In this document: positions 34,451 through 42,303 of the stretch, one piece after another | Numbering within the stretch: the first letter of the stretch is position 1 | Layout: each line of letters starts with the position of its first letter | DNA from: Comamonadaceae bacterium OTU4NAUVB1 | GTDB taxonomy: Bacteria > Pseudomonadota > Gammaproteobacteria > Burkholderiales > Burkholderiaceae_C | Direction of reading: 5' to 3' | NCBI GenBank assembly: GCA_024372625.1 | Contig: CP099605.1 | Span: 1,054,001 to 1,118,000 of the forward strand | DNA length: 64,000 nucleotides | Notes under the pieces: model-generated | What the model saw: only the letters and a program-made list of their open reading frames with translations | Databases searched by the model: none | Told to the model about the DNA's origin: nothing | Position numbers and translations under genes: made by a program

Positions 34451-36136
34451 ATGACGACCCCCGAGCCGATCGAATCGGCCACGCGCCAGACGCGCAGCCA
34501 CCAGACGTACCCGGTTCTCGATGCCGCTGATGCGGACCGCATGAGGCGTTTTGGCGAGGTGCGCCGCTACCCGCGAGGCAGTTGCCTGTTCCGTGCCGGT
34601 GACCCGGGCCCGGGCATGTATCTGGTCCTGGCAGGCACGGTGAGCATCAGCCAGCGTGACGGTCTCGGTCGAGTGACGCCGGTTGCCGTGCAGGGCAAAG
34701 GTCAGTTCCTGGCGGAAGTTGGCGCCCTGTCGGGACAATCGGCCCTGGTGGATGGTCATGCCGAAGAGGACGTGGAAGCGCTGCTGGTGCCGCCCGACCG
34801 CCTGAGGGCGCTGATCGTCGCTGAAGCCGATCTGGGCGAGCGGCTGGTGCGGGCGTTGATCCTGCGGCGCGTGGCGCTGATCGACGCCGGTGCCAGCGGC
34901 CCGGCGTTGATCGGGCGGCCCAACTCGGCCGATGTCATGCGACTGCAGAACTTCTTGAGCCGCAACGGTCAGCCCTACCATGTGGTCGACTCGTCCACCG
35001 ATCCAGGCGCCGCGGTCCTGTTGGAACAGTATGGCGAGGCCAGCCTGCTGGTGGCTTGCCCCAATGGAGCGGTGTTGGTCAATCCGAGCGAAGAGGCGTT
35101 GGCCCGCTGCATCGGCATGCTCGACACCGTGGAGCACGCCGATCTGTTCGACGTCGTGGTGGTCGGCGCCGGGCCGGCCGGGCTGGCCACGGCGGTCTAT
35201 GCGGCCTCGGAAGGGCTGCGTGTGATGGTGCTGGACTGTCGCAGCTATGGTGGTCAGGCGGGTGCCAGCGCGCGCATCGAGAACTACCTGGGATTTCCCA
35301 CCGGCATCTCGGGCGCCGCGCTGGCAGGGCGGGCTTTCGTACAGGCGCAGAAGTTTGGCGCCGAGATGATGATCCCGGCCCAAGCGGCGTCGCTGGACTG
35401 CAGTGGTGCTCACACCGGCCACGGGCTGCGGGTGGGGCTGACCGACGGGCGAGAGTTGCGGGCGCGCACCGTGGTGGCGGCCAGCGGTGCACGTTACCGG
35501 CGGCCCCAGGTGCCACGTCTGGCGGAGTTTGAGGGCCGTGGCGTGTGGTACTGGGCTTCAGCCATCGAGGCAAGGATGTGTGCGAAACAGGAGGTCGCGC
35601 TGGTCGGCGGCGGCAACTCGGCAGGTCAGGCAGCGGTGTTCCTTTCGCAACACGCGGCGTTGGTCAACGTGCTGGTGCGTGGGCCGTCGCTGGCGGCCAG
35701 CATGTCGCGCTACCTGATCGACCGCATTGAAGCCTCTCCCAACATTGTGGTGCGGTCCCATACCGAACTGGTGAGTCTCAAAGGCGATCCCGACACCGGC
35801 CTGGAAGGTGCCACATGGCGTGATGCCCGCACTGGCGATCAGCACGACTGTCCGGCACGCAACCTGTTCATGTTCGTCGGAGCCGAGCCTGAGACCCAGT
35901 GGCTCAAGGGCTGTGATGTGGCGGTGGACCACCACGGCTTCGTGCGAACCGGCGTCGACATCGGCGGCCGCGACGCGGTCGACGCGAGTTCCCTGGAGAC
36001 CAGCGTACCGGGCGTGTTCGCCGTGGGGGACGTGCGTTCCAGCTCGGTCAAGCGAGTGGGCGGTGCCATCGGTGAAGGCGCGGCGGTCGTGGCCCAGATC
36101 CATGCGAAGCTGGCGCAGGTGGCTGCCACGGCGTGA
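34451..36136 (+). CDS. Cyclic-nucleotide-binding domain/FAD pyridine-nucleotide oxidoreductase fusion
   Basis: A 561-residue protein. Residues about 25-145 are a Crp-like cyclic-nucleotide-binding domain (PRGSCLFRAGDPGPGMYLVLAG-type core). Residues 155-225 resemble a truncated thioredoxin/glutaredoxin-like segment without CxxC. Residues 230-555 form a thioredoxin-reductase-like FAD/NAD(P)H module with GAGPAG (239-244), GGQAG, GGGNSAG (386-392) and the FAD-end motif GVFAVGDVRSSSVKRVG. The redox CxxC expected near 369-373 is absent (WASAIEA), so it is not a classical disulfide reductase. Such fusions exist in actinobacteria and proteobacteria; substrate unknown. Confidence 0.85.
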   Translation: MTTPEPIESATRQTRSHQTYPVLDAADADRMRRFGEVRRYPRGSCLFRAGDPGPGMYLVLAGTVSISQRDGLGRVTPVAVQGKGQFLAEVGALSGQSALVDGHAEEDVEALLVPPDRLRALIVAEADLGERLVRALILRRVALIDAGASGPALIGRPNSADVMRLQNFLSRNGQPYHVVDSSTDPGAAVLLEQYGEASLLVACPNGAVLVNPSEEALARCIGMLDTVEHADLFDVVVVGAGPAGLATAVYAASEGLRVMVLDCRSYGGQAGASARIENYLGFPTGISGAALAGRAFVQAQKFGAEMMIPAQAASLDCSGAHTGHGLRVGLTDGRELRARTVVAASGARYRRPQVPRLAEFEGRGVWYWASAIEARMCAKQEVALVGGGNSAGQAAVFLSQHAALVNVLVRGPSLAASMSRYLIDRIEASPNIVVRSHTELVSLKGDPDTGLEGATWRDARTGDQHDCPARNLFMFVGAEPETQWLKGCDVAVDHHGFVRTGVDIGGRDAVDASSLETSVPGVFAVGDVRSSSVKRVGGAIGEGAAVVAQIHAKLAQVAATA

Positions 36137-36140
36137 CGGC

Positions 36141-36278
36141 ATGGGCATGTGGTCACGCGACGCCCAGTGGTGGGCGCTACTACGGCGGGTGCGGGGGCTG
36201 TTTCCGGCCGATCCCGGCCGGTTGCTACGGCTGCAGTTGCTGCAATTCGAGCGCGTGACGGCCGATCTCCGTCGGTGA
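36141..36278 (+). CDS. Possible small ORF after the FAD oxidoreductase
   Basis: A 45-residue frame (MGMWSRDAQWWALLRRVRG...) begins 4 nt after the oxidoreductase stop. It is basic and leucine-rich and has high third-position GC, so it may be a small co-translated gene or a remnant. No domain is recognised. Confidence 0.3.
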   Translation: MGMWSRDAQWWALLRRVRGLFPADPGRLLRLQLLQFERVTADLRR

Positions 36279-36388
36279 TGATGTGAACTGCTGCTGCGCT
36301 CTCGATCACAGAGGCGACCCCTGCGTCGCAGTCGAGGTCGAGATGTGGGCAGCAAGCGAGGAAAACCGTCTCGCTTTGATGGGAAGCC

Positions 36389-36931
36389 CTACATCGGCTG
36401 AGGCGTCGTCACCACTTGTCCGTCCTTGACCGGCAGTGTTGCCCCGGGCTTGAACGACATCCGCGTCATTGCCTCCTTGCCGTCGAGTCGATACGTGACG
36501 TTGTAGCCAACCGATTTTTGCGACTTCTCGTTGACCGTCCTGCAACGCTGCTCCGTCGAGACAACGACATCCTTTTGCTGCATGTTCTTCTGCACCTGGT
36601 TGCCGGCATAGCCACCCGCTGCGGCGCCCGCGACGGTGGCCAAGGTCTTTCCATTGCCCCCGCCGACGAGGCTGCCCAGCAGTCCCCCGGCAACGCCGCC
36701 GACCACGGTACCGGCGATGCGGTTGCCGTCCTTCACGGGCGCCGCATGCTGAACCTGAACGTTTTCGCAGTGCTGGCGTGGCGTGGTGACCGTCTCCGTG
36801 ATTTCCTTGACCGCAACGACGTCAGCGAAGGTCGGCTTGTTCAAGGACTTGTAGCCGGTCACGGCACCTGCGCCAAGCACCACCATGGCCAGACCGCCGA
36901 TCACCACACCCTTAATCATTGACTTGTCCAT
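36389..36931 (-). CDS. Glycine-zipper 2TM domain protein (SlyB/Rick17kDa-like)
   Basis: A 180-residue envelope protein. An N-terminal helix (about 5-25, VVIGGLAMVVLGAGAVTGY) serves as anchor or uncleaved signal. Residues about 72-106 are a glycine zipper (GTVVGGVAGGLLGSLVGGG and AGAAAGGYAG). A C-terminal domain with Cys133 follows (QRCRTVNEK, YNVTYRLDG). Proteins of this type span or associate with the outer membrane and respond to envelope stress. Start 36931 has AAAAGG 6 nt upstream; the ATG at 36937 is an alternative. Not in an evident operon. Confidence 0.8.
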   Translation of the reverse strand: MDKSMIKGVVIGGLAMVVLGAGAVTGYKSLNKPTFADVVAVKEITETVTTPRQHCENVQVQHAAPVKDGNRIAGTVVGGVAGGLLGSLVGGGNGKTLATVAGAAAGGYAGNQVQKNMQQKDVVVSTEQRCRTVNEKSQKSVGYNVTYRLDGKEAMTRMSFKPGATLPVKDGQVVTTPQPM

Positions 36932-37567
36932 GCGCATCCTTTTGTTGACGCGATTCTCATCGTCAACGCGCGCAGTGCGTTTTTCTTCCAGCGTCGCACC
37001 GTGAGAATCTCCACGGCGAGCCGACTTAGTACCACTCGTGCGAAAGCTGGCCCTGTCATCGGACCGCCTTGATCGTGAGTTCGGCCTTCGGCCCTCGCCA
37101 CGCACCCATCCATTCGGCCGTCTCACGTGCTCTGGTGCCTCGCAATGCATCAATTTCACGATGTCGATGTCTTTCGCTTCAGGTCCTGGCAATTGCTCCG
37201 GACCGGCCCGAGCCGGCGATGGAAGCACTCGGCAATAGCCCGGTGGATCAACGCGAATTAGCGTTCAACGCGCTTTCTGCGCGGGCAGTGGCGGAAACGG
37301 AAGCTTTGAATCGTCATGGGTCGAAACGGTTGACGCGGCATCACGATCCTCGCGAAGGTGGATCAACGGGCAGTCAGCTTTCGAGGCAGCACCAGCGTCG
37401 GTGACGCGACGGCTGGGTCGCAACAGCAGCCGCTCGAGGACGCATGCGCTGAAACCTTCGCTCAGCTTCAGGACGAAGTGACCAGCGGCGTGCAAAAGCA
37501 GACCCTCGAGACATGACGGTGTCACGGCCCCACACTCGCCTCATCTCGATATCGGCCAGGAAGCATC
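36932..37567. other. 636-nt gap with only coding remnants
   Basis: No complete gene is seen between the glycine-zipper gene and the next small exported gene. Two short frames look coding-like by composition, at about 37150-37404 and 37334-37516, in different frames. They suggest a degraded gene. No RNA gene or repeat was recognised. Confidence 0.5.
37334..37516 (+). pseudogene. Coding remnant without start codon
   Basis: A frame opened by TGA at 37331-37333 reads RGITILAKVDQRAVS and ends ...AETFAQLQDEVTSGVQ then KQTLET and TGA at 37514-37516. It has strong third-position GC and an ordinary soluble-protein composition. It has no ATG; a GTG at 37358 could give 52 residues. It looks like the 3' part of a decayed gene whose 5' part may lie in another frame just upstream. 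The protein is not recognised. Confidence 0.4.
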
Positions 37568-37927
37568 ATGAACAAACTCACGCGCGTCGTCTGCCTCGCG
37601 GCCAGCGTGCTGTCGTGTACCGTGGCAGGAGCAACGTGCTACGGCACTGGGTCGTTCCAGACCTGCAATGACAGCGCCGGCAACAGCTACGAGGTCAAGC
37701 GCCATGGCAACACGACCCAGGCCCAGGGTACGAACACGCAGACGGGCACCTCGTGGCGCCAGAGCAGCAGGATGGTCGGGAACACTGCCTTCCATCAGGG
37801 CACCGCGTCCGACGGAGCTTCATGGCGTGGAACGTCGCAGGTCGTCGGTGGCGCAACATTCCATCGAGGGGTCGACGGCCAAGGCCGTTCGTACGCCAGG
37901 ATCTGCCCTGCGGCAGGCTGCCGGTGA
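37568..37927 (+). CDS. Small exported protein
   Basis: A 119-residue protein with a signal peptide (MNKLTRVVCLAASVLSCTVAGA, cleavage near residue 22). The mature part has Cys24, Cys33, Cys113 and Cys118 and Thr/Gln/Gly-rich repeats (NTTQAQGTNTQTGTSW, then GTASDGASWRG and VDGQGRSYARIC), suggesting a beta-rich periplasmic or secreted protein with two possible disulfides. Family not recognised. The ATG of the following (broken) gene starts directly after its TGA, so the two were probably an operon. Confidence 0.7.
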   Translation: MNKLTRVVCLAASVLSCTVAGATCYGTGSFQTCNDSAGNSYEVKRHGNTTQAQGTNTQTGTSWRQSSRMVGNTAFHQGTASDGASWRGTSQVVGGATFHRGVDGQGRSYARICPAAGCR

Positions 37928-38197
37928 ATGAAGCCGGCCATGAGCCTTCGTAGCTTGGAGCGGTTCTCGTCGTGGCTGCGACGGCAGTCGGCCCTGCAGC
38001 CGCCCAGACGCCTTCGATGCTTCCAGAAGCCTGCAACTCGATGGAATCGGCAATCAAGCACCTCGAGTGCCTGCGTGCTGCATCTGGCCTGTTGCCGCAG
38101 GGCTGGCCAGAAGGTTCGGGTGATCGACGTCAAACCGACCGAGGCCGGGCCCCTTGGCGGCTGGCCTGAGGCAGAAGCGCTGTTCAAGTGCGAGTGA
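37928..38197 (+). pseudogene. Small exported protein gene with two compensating frameshifts
   Basis: Starting at ATG 37928 the frame reads MKPAMSLRS. Near 37954 a -1 shift is needed to continue as LGAVLVVAATAVGPAAAQT, a perfect signal-peptide core, then MLPEACNSMESAIKHLECLRA up to GWPE. Near 38110 a +1 shift returns to the first frame, giving KVRVIDVKPTEAGPLGG and ending AEALFKCE with TGA at 38195-38197. The restored protein would have about 90 residues, a signal peptide and three mature cysteines. It abuts the previous exported-protein gene. Either the gene is broken or the sequence has two single-base errors. Confidence 0.65.
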
Positions 38198-38230
38198 TCG
38201 AGTCGGCTCGCAACCTCATCCGAAAGGACG

Positions 38231-38452
38231 ATGCAACGCCACTCCAGTTCTTCAAGAATGCAGGACATGGATTACGTGGAACTGGCGTTTGCAGCACTGA
38301 TGGCGATGGCGATGGCTTCGGTGCTCTACGGGAGCATGGCGGCAGCGGGGCGGGAACATCTCACGAGCTTGGACGTCGACAGGGTGACGTTGGCGGCGGT
38401 GATCACGTTCGTATCGATGATGGTTGCCCAGCATCCCGAGTGGCTTTCGTAG
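38231..38452 (+). CDS. Possible small membrane protein
   Basis: A frame of up to 73 residues; ATGs at 38231, 38258 and 38267. Two hydrophobic segments are visible, YVELAFAALMAMAMASVLYG and VTLAAVITFVSMMVA, separated by a charged stretch. No family is recognised, and the ribosome site is weak, so it may be a chance frame. Confidence 0.4.
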   Translation: MQRHSSSSRMQDMDYVELAFAALMAMAMASVLYGSMAAAGREHLTSLDVDRVTLAAVITFVSMMVAQHPEWLS

Positions 38453-38616
38453 CAGCCCAAGAGTGAATCGATCGCCCGTCGAATTGGCTTGTCGATCATC
38501 AAAAGGTATGGGCCGGACTGGAGGCAAAGTGCCTTGACCGAATGGGTCGATGGTAGAAAAAGCCTGATCAAAGACACCCGATGTTGCCGTGGACCCGATG
38601 GATTGGAGGCCTCTTC

Positions 38617-39000
38617 ATGCCGTTCCAAGAACGTGCTTTTTCTCTGGTCATGCTTGCATGGATGCCGATGGCTGCCAAGTCTCAATCAATTGCAGATTTC
38701 GAGAAACTTCCGGAATTGTCGGCCAGCGAATTGACTGCCCGATCGACAGGGAAGACGTTCACGACCATGGGGACGGACGGAAGCCCTTGGAGAATAGAGT
38801 ACAAGTCCAATGGCTACGTCATCATCGGCGTGCAACGTCGCGGGTCCAGCAACAACTTCAGCAAGCCATGGCGTGTCGAGAACAGCAAGGTCTGCTCGAC
38901 CGACAGAGGTATCTAGGAATGCAAGCCGGTTCGTCTCGACGGATCGACGCTCGTCGTGCAGGTTACGCCCACCGAGACCGTTCGGTACACCGAGCAGTAA
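38617..39000 (+). pseudogene. Exported protein gene interrupted by an in-frame TAG
   Basis: From ATG 38617 the product begins with a signal peptide (MPFQERAFSLVMLAWMPMAAKSQS) and continues ADFEKLPELSASELTARS, then WRIEYKSNGYVIIGVQRRG up to KVCSTDRGI, where TAG (38914-38916) stops it. The same frame continues past the TAG as ECKPVRLDGSTLVVQVTP and TETVRYTEQ to TAA at 38998-39000. The second part has typical coding composition and completes a small beta-rich exported domain of about 127 residues. A CAG-to-TAG change is the simplest explanation. Readthrough or a functional short form cannot be excluded. Confidence 0.65.
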
Positions 39001-39004
39001 CTGA

Positions 39005-39358
39005 AATTCCTCTGCCGATGCTATTGGACAACGCGCCTTCATCGAACTGGTTCCGGCGGACTTCGATGAACTGTCGAAGGTTGATCAGGCCCGGGCCCTG
39101 CTCAAGCCTGCGCTGGTGGAGCAACTGGAGCGGTGGCTACAGCCCGGAAAAGCCAGGGAAAGGCCGAAGGTGTCATGTGTGGCGAGCGTGGTGGCTCTGG
39201 CAAGCCGTCCGAAGAATGGCATGGGAGCGCGGCGCCGGTGCCAGTCGAAACCTGGAAGGTGTCGGCGTGCTGCGGCCCGAACCCTGTACCGCCGGCCACA
39301 TGGTGGCTGCATGAGCTGTTTTCGGCACACCCAAGAAAAAAAGCCTGCTATTGATTAA
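39005..39358 (+). pseudogene. 5'-truncated coding remnant
   Basis: After a TGA at 39002-39004 the frame reads DAIGQRAFIELVPADFDELS, then KVDQARALLKPALVEQLERW and LQPGKAR without any start codon. Up to about 39165 the composition is convincingly protein-coding. Beyond that it becomes Arg/Cys-rich and runs into the terminator hairpin at 39341-39369, so only the first 55 codons or so are likely real. The parent protein is not recognised. Confidence 0.4.
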
Positions 39359-39373
39359 ATAGCAGGCTTTTCA
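39335..39373 (-). terminator. Terminator of tRNA-Lys (bidirectional shape)
   Basis: A 12-bp stem AAGCCTGCTATT/AATAGCAGGCTT (39341-39352 and 39358-39369, 5-nt loop) is flanked on the left by seven A, which become T in the minus-strand transcript. It lies 22 nt beyond the tRNA-Lys 3' end. Four T on the other side could stop plus-strand transcripts. Confidence 0.9.
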
Positions 39374-39394
39374 GTGCCCATGCGGGCTTGTTGG

Positions 39395-39470
39395 TGGTGG
39401 GCCCTGAGTGACTCGAACACTCGACCTACGGATTAAGAGTCCGCTGCTCTACCAACTGAGCTAAGAGCCC
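39395..39470 (-). tRNA. tRNA-Lys(CTT)
   Basis: A 76-nt cloverleaf with encoded CCA. The acceptor is GGGCTCT/AGGGCCC with one G-T pair. The anticodon arm GCGGA-CTCTTAA-TCCGT gives CTT. The T arm is CGAGTG-type with TTCGAGT. The 3' end faces the accessory region to the left. Confidence 0.95.
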
Positions 39471-39504
39471 CTGTTCGACATCGCTGTCTTCAGGCAAGAC
39501 CGAG

Positions 39505-39510
39505 ATTATA
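39505..39510 (-). promoter_or_regulatory. -10 box (TATAAT) of tRNA-Lys
   Basis: A consensus TATAAT on the minus strand, 34 nt before the tRNA 5' end. The -35 region is not convincing. Confidence 0.55.
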
Positions 39511-39589
39511 GCCTGAGAATTCGATGCCGCCAGGGGGATGGAACATCGACTTGTGCAAAAAATGGACCGTCCTTCGAGACGCGCGTGCG

Positions 39590-40930
39590 TCAACGCACCG
39601 GACGGGGTTCGGGCTTCGGTTCGAAGTCGACGAAGCGGCGCTCGAGCAGCAGGTAGGACAGGGTGGAGACCGTCATCACCGCCGCCACCGCCAGGCATGC
39701 GAGGAGGGTGAACGCGGCGGGCGACAGTGCCGCGACGTCGAGGACGTACGCATGGCACAGACCGAAGCAGGCGAAGAACACCATCACGTGCAACAGATAG
39801 AGGCTGTAGCTGAGCGTGCCGAGCGCCACGGCGCTGCGGGTCGACAGGCAGCGTGGCCGAACGATGGCCGCGCAGGCGAACAACGCGAGCACGTGCAGTC
39901 CCTGAAGGACGCGGTCCCGGTCAACGACCTCCCAGTTCAGGAGCATCGAGGCGGCGCACACGCACAGGGTGCCCTGCGCCACCGCGCATTGCCGGGGCGT
40001 CGGCTGCATGCGTGTGAGCGGCGAGGCGAGGGCGCCCAGCGCGAAGAACATCCACACGCCAAGCCCCTCGACGAGCATCAGCACGATCGTCACCAGGGCG
40101 ATGGCCACGCTGCCGGGGGCCTTGCCCAGACGGATCACCATGAACACCAGCGGCAGCAGGACATAGAAACGCCATTCGAAGGCCAGCGTCCAGCTCATCC
40201 CCAGGAGGCGCGACGTCTCGAAGGCGCCCACGCGCGGCAGGGGATAGAACCCGAAGGCCATCAGCCGGGGAATGGCCTCCAGGGCGGAAGCGATGAAATG
40301 CCGGTCGATGCGCGAAAACAGGGCGGCGACGACGATGGTGGCCAGCACGGCGACCAGGTAGGCGGGCACCAGCCGCTGCATCCGCCGAACGAAGAACAGC
40401 GGCCAGTCGACGTTCTGCGCCGGCAGCAGCTTGCGGGCGAACAGGCAGCCGGTGATGCAGAAGAAGATCTGGACGCCGATGCTGCCTAGGTAGTCCAGCA
40501 GGGCCCGCGTGTCGTCGCCCAGGGCGAAGCCCGTCGGCGCGAGCTGGAGGTTCTGCAGCACGAGCGGCGCGTGGTTGAGCATCACCAGCGTGACCGCCAG
40601 TCCGCGCAGACCGTCGAGCCAGCGGGTGCGTGGATGCGCCTGCGACGACAGCCCCGGGACGCGCCGCGACAGCAGCATCGCCGTGCCCAGCACGGCGGCC
40701 AGGAGGCAGGCCAGCATCAGCAGGCTCATGCCGAACGGCAGGATCGCCGCCTGGGAGATCGGTGGTCCCAGCAGATCGCCGCGCGTCGAGAGGGCGTCGC
40801 CCGAGACGATCGGGTCGCGTGCGCGCGCCAGCGCCTCGCTCACGGCGTTGCCGGACCACGTCGGCCCGCCCCGGTCCTGGAAACATGCCGGATGCGCGAG
40901 CGCATCGGTACAGGCATGGAAGTCGTTCAT
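39590..40930 (-). CDS. Acyltransferase 3 family membrane protein
   Basis: A 446-residue integral membrane acyltransferase (OafA/OPAG type) with about ten helices. Family landmarks: RTRWLDGLRGLAVTLVMLNHA (about 100-120) containing the conserved His, SIGVQIFFCITGCLFARKLL, RRMQRLVPAYLVAV, MSWTLAFEWRFYVLLPLVF and SYSLYLLHVMVFF. It would O-acylate a surface glycan. The residues 1-60 before the first helix are unusually long and hydrophilic (ACTDALAHPACFQDRGG), perhaps periplasmic. It is downstream of the polysaccharide genes but separated by 406 nt, so it has its own promoter or is read through. Confidence 0.85.
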   Translation of the reverse strand: MNDFHACTDALAHPACFQDRGGPTWSGNAVSEALARARDPIVSGDALSTRGDLLGPPISQAAILPFGMSLLMLACLLAAVLGTAMLLSRRVPGLSSQAHPRTRWLDGLRGLAVTLVMLNHAPLVLQNLQLAPTGFALGDDTRALLDYLGSIGVQIFFCITGCLFARKLLPAQNVDWPLFFVRRMQRLVPAYLVAVLATIVVAALFSRIDRHFIASALEAIPRLMAFGFYPLPRVGAFETSRLLGMSWTLAFEWRFYVLLPLVFMVIRLGKAPGSVAIALVTIVLMLVEGLGVWMFFALGALASPLTRMQPTPRQCAVAQGTLCVCAASMLLNWEVVDRDRVLQGLHVLALFACAAIVRPRCLSTRSAVALGTLSYSLYLLHVMVFFACFGLCHAYVLDVAALSPAAFTLLACLAVAAVMTVSTLSYLLLERRFVDFEPKPEPRPVR

Positions 40931-41336
40931 GTTCACCCCCTCAGATGAGCGCTCGTCGGCCCGCCCGGCGTTGGCGCAGGCCCGGATCGGGCGCGACGCT
41001 GCACGGCGCGTAGCAAGACGCGGGCTCGGATCCTGTCGTGGCCGGGATCGATCGCCGACGCTCCCGCGCGTGCGTGTCCGGAGACACGGGAGCAAGCGGG
41101 ATGCCGGCTCTACGACCCGGACGGAAGAAAGCCGCCGGACGACGCGATCTAGGGGGGTGTGACGGAGAAGAAATGGCCTCGCGCGAGTTCACTGCCGCGG
41201 AAGACCGCCGGACGGATGCACAGGCGCTCGCAGTCCGCGCGGGCGCGGGTGTCCCACGCGTCGAGGCATCGGAGAGGCCGGTGGTGCGTCATCGCGGTCG
41301 AGAGGCGTGCGCGAGCGGTGCGGGTCGGACCGTCGG
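40931..41336. other. 406-nt GC-rich intergenic region with a long hairpin
   Basis: No gene is supported here. The only structure seen is an inverted repeat at 41060-41093: outer arms GCTCCCG/CGGGAGC with an inner TGTC-CGGA-GACA hairpin, about 130 nt upstream of the acyltransferase start and without a T-tract. It may be a leader structure or the end of the polysaccharide transcript. Confidence 0.45.
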
Positions 41337-42281
41337 TCAGGCGACGAGGTCGGCGATCTTGGTTTCGGGGCTCTTGCAGGCGTCGGGACTGGTCTTCTTC
41401 AGACGCAGCTGGGCGGGCCGGTAGGTCGACTGGGTGAACACCTGGATCAGCATGCCCACGCCCTTGCGGAAGATCTTGTAGGGCGTGCGGGTCTTCAGCG
41501 CGGTGAGCACGAGGTGCGCGCCATTGCGCAACTGCACCTGCGTGTTGCCCACCCGCTTGCCGTTGGACAGCAGGCCGCCGTAGACGACCGTGCGCTCCGG
41601 GAAGTTCTCGAACAGGGCCGTCACCACCTTGACCTCGTCGAAGGGGTTGACGCCCTGCTTGGCGAAGCTGTCGTACAGGGTGCCGGTGTAGAAGGCGCGC
41701 GTGTGCGTCATGGTCACCTCGTCGAGCACGGCCGCCTTGTAGGCCGGCTCGGCCATCAGCAGCGCCCAGATGTGGTCGGCGCCCCAGCCGCAGACGTACT
41801 TCTCGATGATCGGCAGCAGCGTCTTCATGTAGGACGTCTTGATGCACGGGGACATGCACTCGAGGTGGTTGGTGTAGCGCAGGCTGAAGCCCGGGCACTG
41901 CATGAGCACCGGATAGGACACGAAGCTGTCCATGGACATGGCCGGCTGCGCGATGGTGAGGTCGTGGGCCACGGCCATCTCGAAGATGCGGTTGATGCCG
42001 CGCGCGTCCATCAGCAGGTCGTCGTCGGGCAGCATGACGTAGTCGTAGCGCTCCAGGAGCTCGGGGTGGGCGCGGAAGTGGCGCGCGAGGCTGTCCCACT
42101 TGGTTCCCTGGTCGACCACGGTGGGCAGGTCCGCATCGGCGATCTGCGCGGCCGTGTCGCCGTAGGCGTTGAGCTGCAGGTCCCACGTCCTCGTGCACGA
42201 GGTGTCCTCGGTCCACGCCCGGTGCAGCGACTTGCCGCCCACGCGGCCGATGACGAGAAAGCGCTTCGTTGTCTGTGTCAT
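41337..42281 (-). CDS. DUF707 family protein, probable glycosyltransferase
   Basis: A 314-residue soluble protein. The core motif YDYVMLPDDDLLMDARGINRIF (about 79-100) carries a DxD-like acidic triplet. It is followed by AQPAMSMDSFVSYPVLMQ, NHLECMSPC and CGWGADHIWALL, all typical of DUF707, a family related to plant and bacterial glycosyltransferases. In a leftward operon it is the last gene after the RmlC-like epimerase (22 nt gap). Likely transfers the sugar made by the upstream enzymes; inference only. Confidence 0.8.
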   Translation of the reverse strand: MTQTTKRFLVIGRVGGKSLHRAWTEDTSCTRTWDLQLNAYGDTAAQIADADLPTVVDQGTKWDSLARHFRAHPELLERYDYVMLPDDDLLMDARGINRIFEMAVAHDLTIAQPAMSMDSFVSYPVLMQCPGFSLRYTNHLECMSPCIKTSYMKTLLPIIEKYVCGWGADHIWALLMAEPAYKAAVLDEVTMTHTRAFYTGTLYDSFAKQGVNPFDEVKVVTALFENFPERTVVYGGLLSNGKRVGNTQVQLRNGAHLVLTALKTRTPYKIFRKGVGMLIQVFTQSTYRPAQLRLKKTSPDACKSPETKIADLVA

Positions 42282-42303
42282 TGTCTTCTCGTGTTCGTGC
42301 GGT

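Noticed and set aside
36290..36390. Continuation of the small ORF at 36141 toward the glycine-zipper gene
   Set aside because: The frame stops at 36278 and nothing coding-like follows before the convergent gene.
39395..39470. Duplicated tRNA-Lys 3' end (att site) in the accessory stretch
   Set aside because: By eye I could not find a second copy of the tRNA 3' segment between 33 and 39 kb, so no attachment site is annotated.
40931..41336. Small plus-strand frames between the acyltransferase and DUF707 genes
   Set aside because: No start context, no recognisable domain, and composition like antisense or spacer DNA.
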